This document shows, in pieces, positions 62,198 through 64,000 of a stretch of 64,000 nucleotides of DNA. The DNA is from Thalassolituus sp. UBA674 (lineage in GTDB: Bacteria > Pseudomonadota > Gammaproteobacteria > Pseudomonadales > Oceanobacteraceae): the NCBI GenBank assembly GCA_002298335.1, contig DBNK01000003.1, positions 266,508 through 330,507 of the forward strand, in the 5' to 3' direction. Positions within the stretch are counted from its first letter, which is position 1. Every line of letters starts with the position of its first letter. The notes under the pieces are model-generated. The model did no database searches. It was not told the DNA's origin and saw only the letters and a program-made list of their open reading frames with translations. A program made the translations under genes and the position numbers.

Positions 62198-63532
62198 ATG
62201 ATCCGTATTAAAAAAGGTCTCGACTTACCCATCACCGGCAGCCCCGAACAGTCTGTTTCCGCAGGCGGGGCTGTAACGCAGGTTGCGTTGATCGGACCGG
62301 ACTATGTTGGCATGAAGCCGACCATGGCGGTTCAGGAAGGTGATCGGGTTAAGAAGGGCCAGGTACTTTTCACCGATAAAAAAACCGAGGGTGTTCAATT
62401 TACCGCACCCGCCTCCGGAACCGTCAAAGCGATTAACCGCGGCGAGCGCCGGTTGTTCCTTTCTCTCGTTATCGAAGTCGATGGTGATGAGGAAGAAACT
62501 TTCGCCAGCTATCCGGTGGATCAGCTCGCGGGTCTGAGTGCTGACCAGGTGCAGGATAATCTGGTGGCGTCGGGCCTGTGGACTACGCTGCGCACACGTC
62601 CTTATTCCCGTGTCCCGGCTCTGGGATCACGTCCGCAAGCCATCTTTATCAATGCCATGGATACCAATCCGCTGGCCGCTGATCCTGCCGTTGTCATCGC
62701 AGGTCAGGCGGACGCCTTCAAGCAGGGTGTTCTGGTACTGAGTCGCCTGACCGAAGGTAAGACCTTCGTGTGTAAAGCGCCGGGCAGTAATATTCCGGCC
62801 GCTGGCGTTGAAACCACAGAAGAGTTTGCTGGTCCGCACCCTGCGGGGCTGAGTGGTACGCACATTCATTACCTGTATCCGGCCGGCCAGAGCCGTACGG
62901 TCTGGAGTATCGGCTATCAGGATGTCATTGCGATCGGTCATCTGTTCACGACCGGTAAGCTCTACACCGACCGCGTTGTGGCACTGGCAGGCCCGCAGGT
63001 GAACAAGCCTCGTTTAGTGACAACCCGCGTTGGTGCTTCTCTTGAGCAACTGACCAGGGGTGAACTCAAATCCGGTGAAAACCGTGTTATTTCCGGTTCT
63101 GTCTTTGGTGGCCGTACCGCTGAAGGCGCTCTGGCGTACCTTGGCTGTTACCACACCCAGGTGTCTGTTCTGGCTGAAGGCCGTGACCGTCCGATGCTGC
63201 ACTATCTGCGTCCGGGCGCTGACCGCTTCTCAGTGATGCCGATTTACCTTTCCAAACTGATGAACCGTATTTACGACTTCACCACCACCACCAACGGTTC
63301 TGAACGTGCCATGGTGCCGGTCGGCACTTACGAGCGCATCATGCCGCTGGACATCCTGCCGACTCAGCTGCTGCGTGCTCTGATCGTTGAGGATATGGAA
63401 AGTGCCGTCACTCTGGGGGCACTGGAGCTGGATGAAGACGATCTGGCACTGTGTACCTTCGTGTGTCCGGGTAAATACGAGTACGGGCCGATTCTGCGCA
63501 AGAATCTGACCCGCATTGAGAGGGAGGGGTAA
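62198..63532 (+). CDS. nqrA: Na+-translocating NADH:quinone reductase subunit A
   Basis: 444 residues, standard NqrA length. Features: IRIKKGLDLPITGSPEQ start, KPTMAVQEGDRVKKGQVLFTDKK, SGTVKAINRGERRLF, HLFTTGKLYTDRVVALAGPQV, and a C-terminal ALELDEDDLALCTFVCPGKYEYG. Peripheral cytosolic subunit that binds quinone at the complex. First gene of the nqr operon; the next gene starts two bases after its stop. The 281-base gap upstream should hold the operon promoter. Confidence 0.96.
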   Translation: MIRIKKGLDLPITGSPEQSVSAGGAVTQVALIGPDYVGMKPTMAVQEGDRVKKGQVLFTDKKTEGVQFTAPASGTVKAINRGERRLFLSLVIEVDGDEEETFASYPVDQLAGLSADQVQDNLVASGLWTTLRTRPYSRVPALGSRPQAIFINAMDTNPLAADPAVVIAGQADAFKQGVLVLSRLTEGKTFVCKAPGSNIPAAGVETTEEFAGPHPAGLSGTHIHYLYPAGQSRTVWSIGYQDVIAIGHLFTTGKLYTDRVVALAGPQVNKPRLVTTRVGASLEQLTRGELKSGENRVISGSVFGGRTAEGALAYLGCYHTQVSVLAEGRDRPMLHYLRPGADRFSVMPIYLSKLMNRIYDFTTTTNGSERAMVPVGTYERIMPLDILPTQLLRALIVEDMESAVTLGALELDEDDLALCTFVCPGKYEYGPILRKNLTRIEREG

Positions 63533-63534
63533 TC

Positions 63535-64000
63535 ATGGGCCTCAGAACACTGCTCGATAACCTTGCCCCGCACTTCGAAAAAGGCGGCAAGCTCGAAAAG
63601 ATGTATCCGCTTTACGAAGCGATTGATACCGGTCTTTACTCTCCGCCGAGTGTGACCAATAACTCGTCCCATGTGCGTGACGGTATTGACCTCAAGCGCA
63701 TCATGATCACGGTCTGGATCTGTACTTTCCCGGCGATGTTCTTCGGTATGTGGAACATTGGTATGCAGGCGAACGAAGCCATTGCTGCCGGTGCTGGCAC
63801 ACCAATTGAAGGCTGGCGTGAATTCCTCATCATGCTGCTGGGTGGCGCAGGCCACAATCCGGCCAGCTGGTGGGATAACTTTGCCTTTGGTGCGGCTTAT
63901 TATCTGCCGGTTTATGCTGTGACCTTTATTGTTGGTGGCTTCTGGGAAGTCCTGTTTGCCACCATCCGCCGCCACGAAGTGAACGAAGGTTTCTTCGTGA
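63535..64000 (+). CDS. nqrB: Na+-translocating NADH:quinone reductase subunit B, N-terminal part
   Basis: The first ~155 codons, cut by the window end. Sequence begins GLRTLLDNLAPHFEKGGKLE, with the family segment LYEAIDTGLYSPPSVTNNSS, then DGIDLKRIMITVWICTFPAM and membrane helices. The region before the FMN-linked threonine is complete; that residue lies beyond the window. RBS GAGGGAGG precedes ATG 63535. Confidence 0.95.
   Translation, partial: MGLRTLLDNLAPHFEKGGKLEKMYPLYEAIDTGLYSPPSVTNNSSHVRDGIDLKRIMITVWICTFPAMFFGMWNIGMQANEAIAAGAGTPIEGWREFLIMLLGGAGHNPASWWDNFAFGAAYYLPVYAVTFIVGGFWEVLFATIRRHEVNEGFFV

Noticed and set aside
1..64000. CRISPR arrays, insertion sequences, prophage genes, rRNA genes
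   Set aside because: I looked for regular direct repeats, transposase or integrase motifs and rRNA-like sequence and saw none in the window.

Overview
The window looks like the chromosome of a marine gammaproteobacterium related to the Oceanospirillales/Pseudomonadales (Thalassolituus- or Oceanobacter-like). I infer this from gene order and protein type; no database search was run. The block lexA-sulA / psrA / nagZ / 5'-methylthioinosine phosphorylase / csiV / mfd / long-type gap / nqrA follows the order I know from Pseudomonas aeruginosa (PA3008 to PA2999), with extra genes inserted. Na+-translocating NADH:quinone reductase genes and a glucosylglycerate-type compatible-solute operon also fit a salt-water organism.

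Layout. 1-6.4 kb: end of a DHA2 drug transporter, two hydrolases (one alpha/beta, one metallo-beta-lactamase fold), a palindromic intergenic repeat, ppnP, a metallophosphatase, an O-antigen-ligase-like membrane protein and an Ala-rich secreted protein. 6.8-25.9 kb: a complete Wzx/Wzy-type exopolysaccharide locus. Its conserved ends are Alg14/Alg13-like glycosyltransferase subunits on the left, and manC, a WcaJ-type initiating transferase, VanZ-like protein, outer-membrane beta-barrel, short Wza-type export protein, Wzc/GumC-type tyrosine kinase and a VpsP-like protein on the right. The middle (about 7.75-17.3 kb) is visibly AT-rich and holds glycosyltransferases, an acetyltransferase, polymerase, flippase, an FrhB-like protein with a frameshift, and a pyruvyltransferase. 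26.2-30 kb: a YheT-like hydrolase, a hipBA toxin-antitoxin pair with a clear promoter/operator, a small Cys-rich secreted protein and tRNA-Met.

30.2-33.7 kb: cysDN for sulfate activation, where CysN carries what looks like a decayed APS-kinase domain, and a small alpha/beta hydrolase. 33.9-38.2 kb: zapE, then an overlapping three-gene operon (glycerate kinase, phosphoglycosylglycerate phosphatase, GT81 synthase) that can make glucosylglycerate from glycerate. 38.2-44.9 kb: prephenate dehydratase, a cheY-cheC-degenerate GGDEF signalling cluster, htpG behind a sigma-32-type promoter, a GNAT enzyme and a YfaZ-like porin. 45-51.2 kb: SOS genes lexA-sulA under three LexA boxes, divergent psrA with a 10-bp palindrome, and an operon of L,D-transpeptidase, nagZ, MTIP and membrane proteins. 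51.2-56 kb: two tandem paralogous secreted six-Cys proteins and an aspartyl hydroxylase-sulfotransferase fusion, inserted in the otherwise conserved backbone. 56-64 kb: csiV, mfd, gap, nqrA and the start of nqrB.

Most notable leads: the frameshifted FrhB-like gene and the exopolysaccharide cassette, the vestigial APS-kinase tail of CysN, the self-contained glucosylglycerate operon, the hydroxylase-sulfotransferase fusion, and the tandem six-Cys secreted paralogues.
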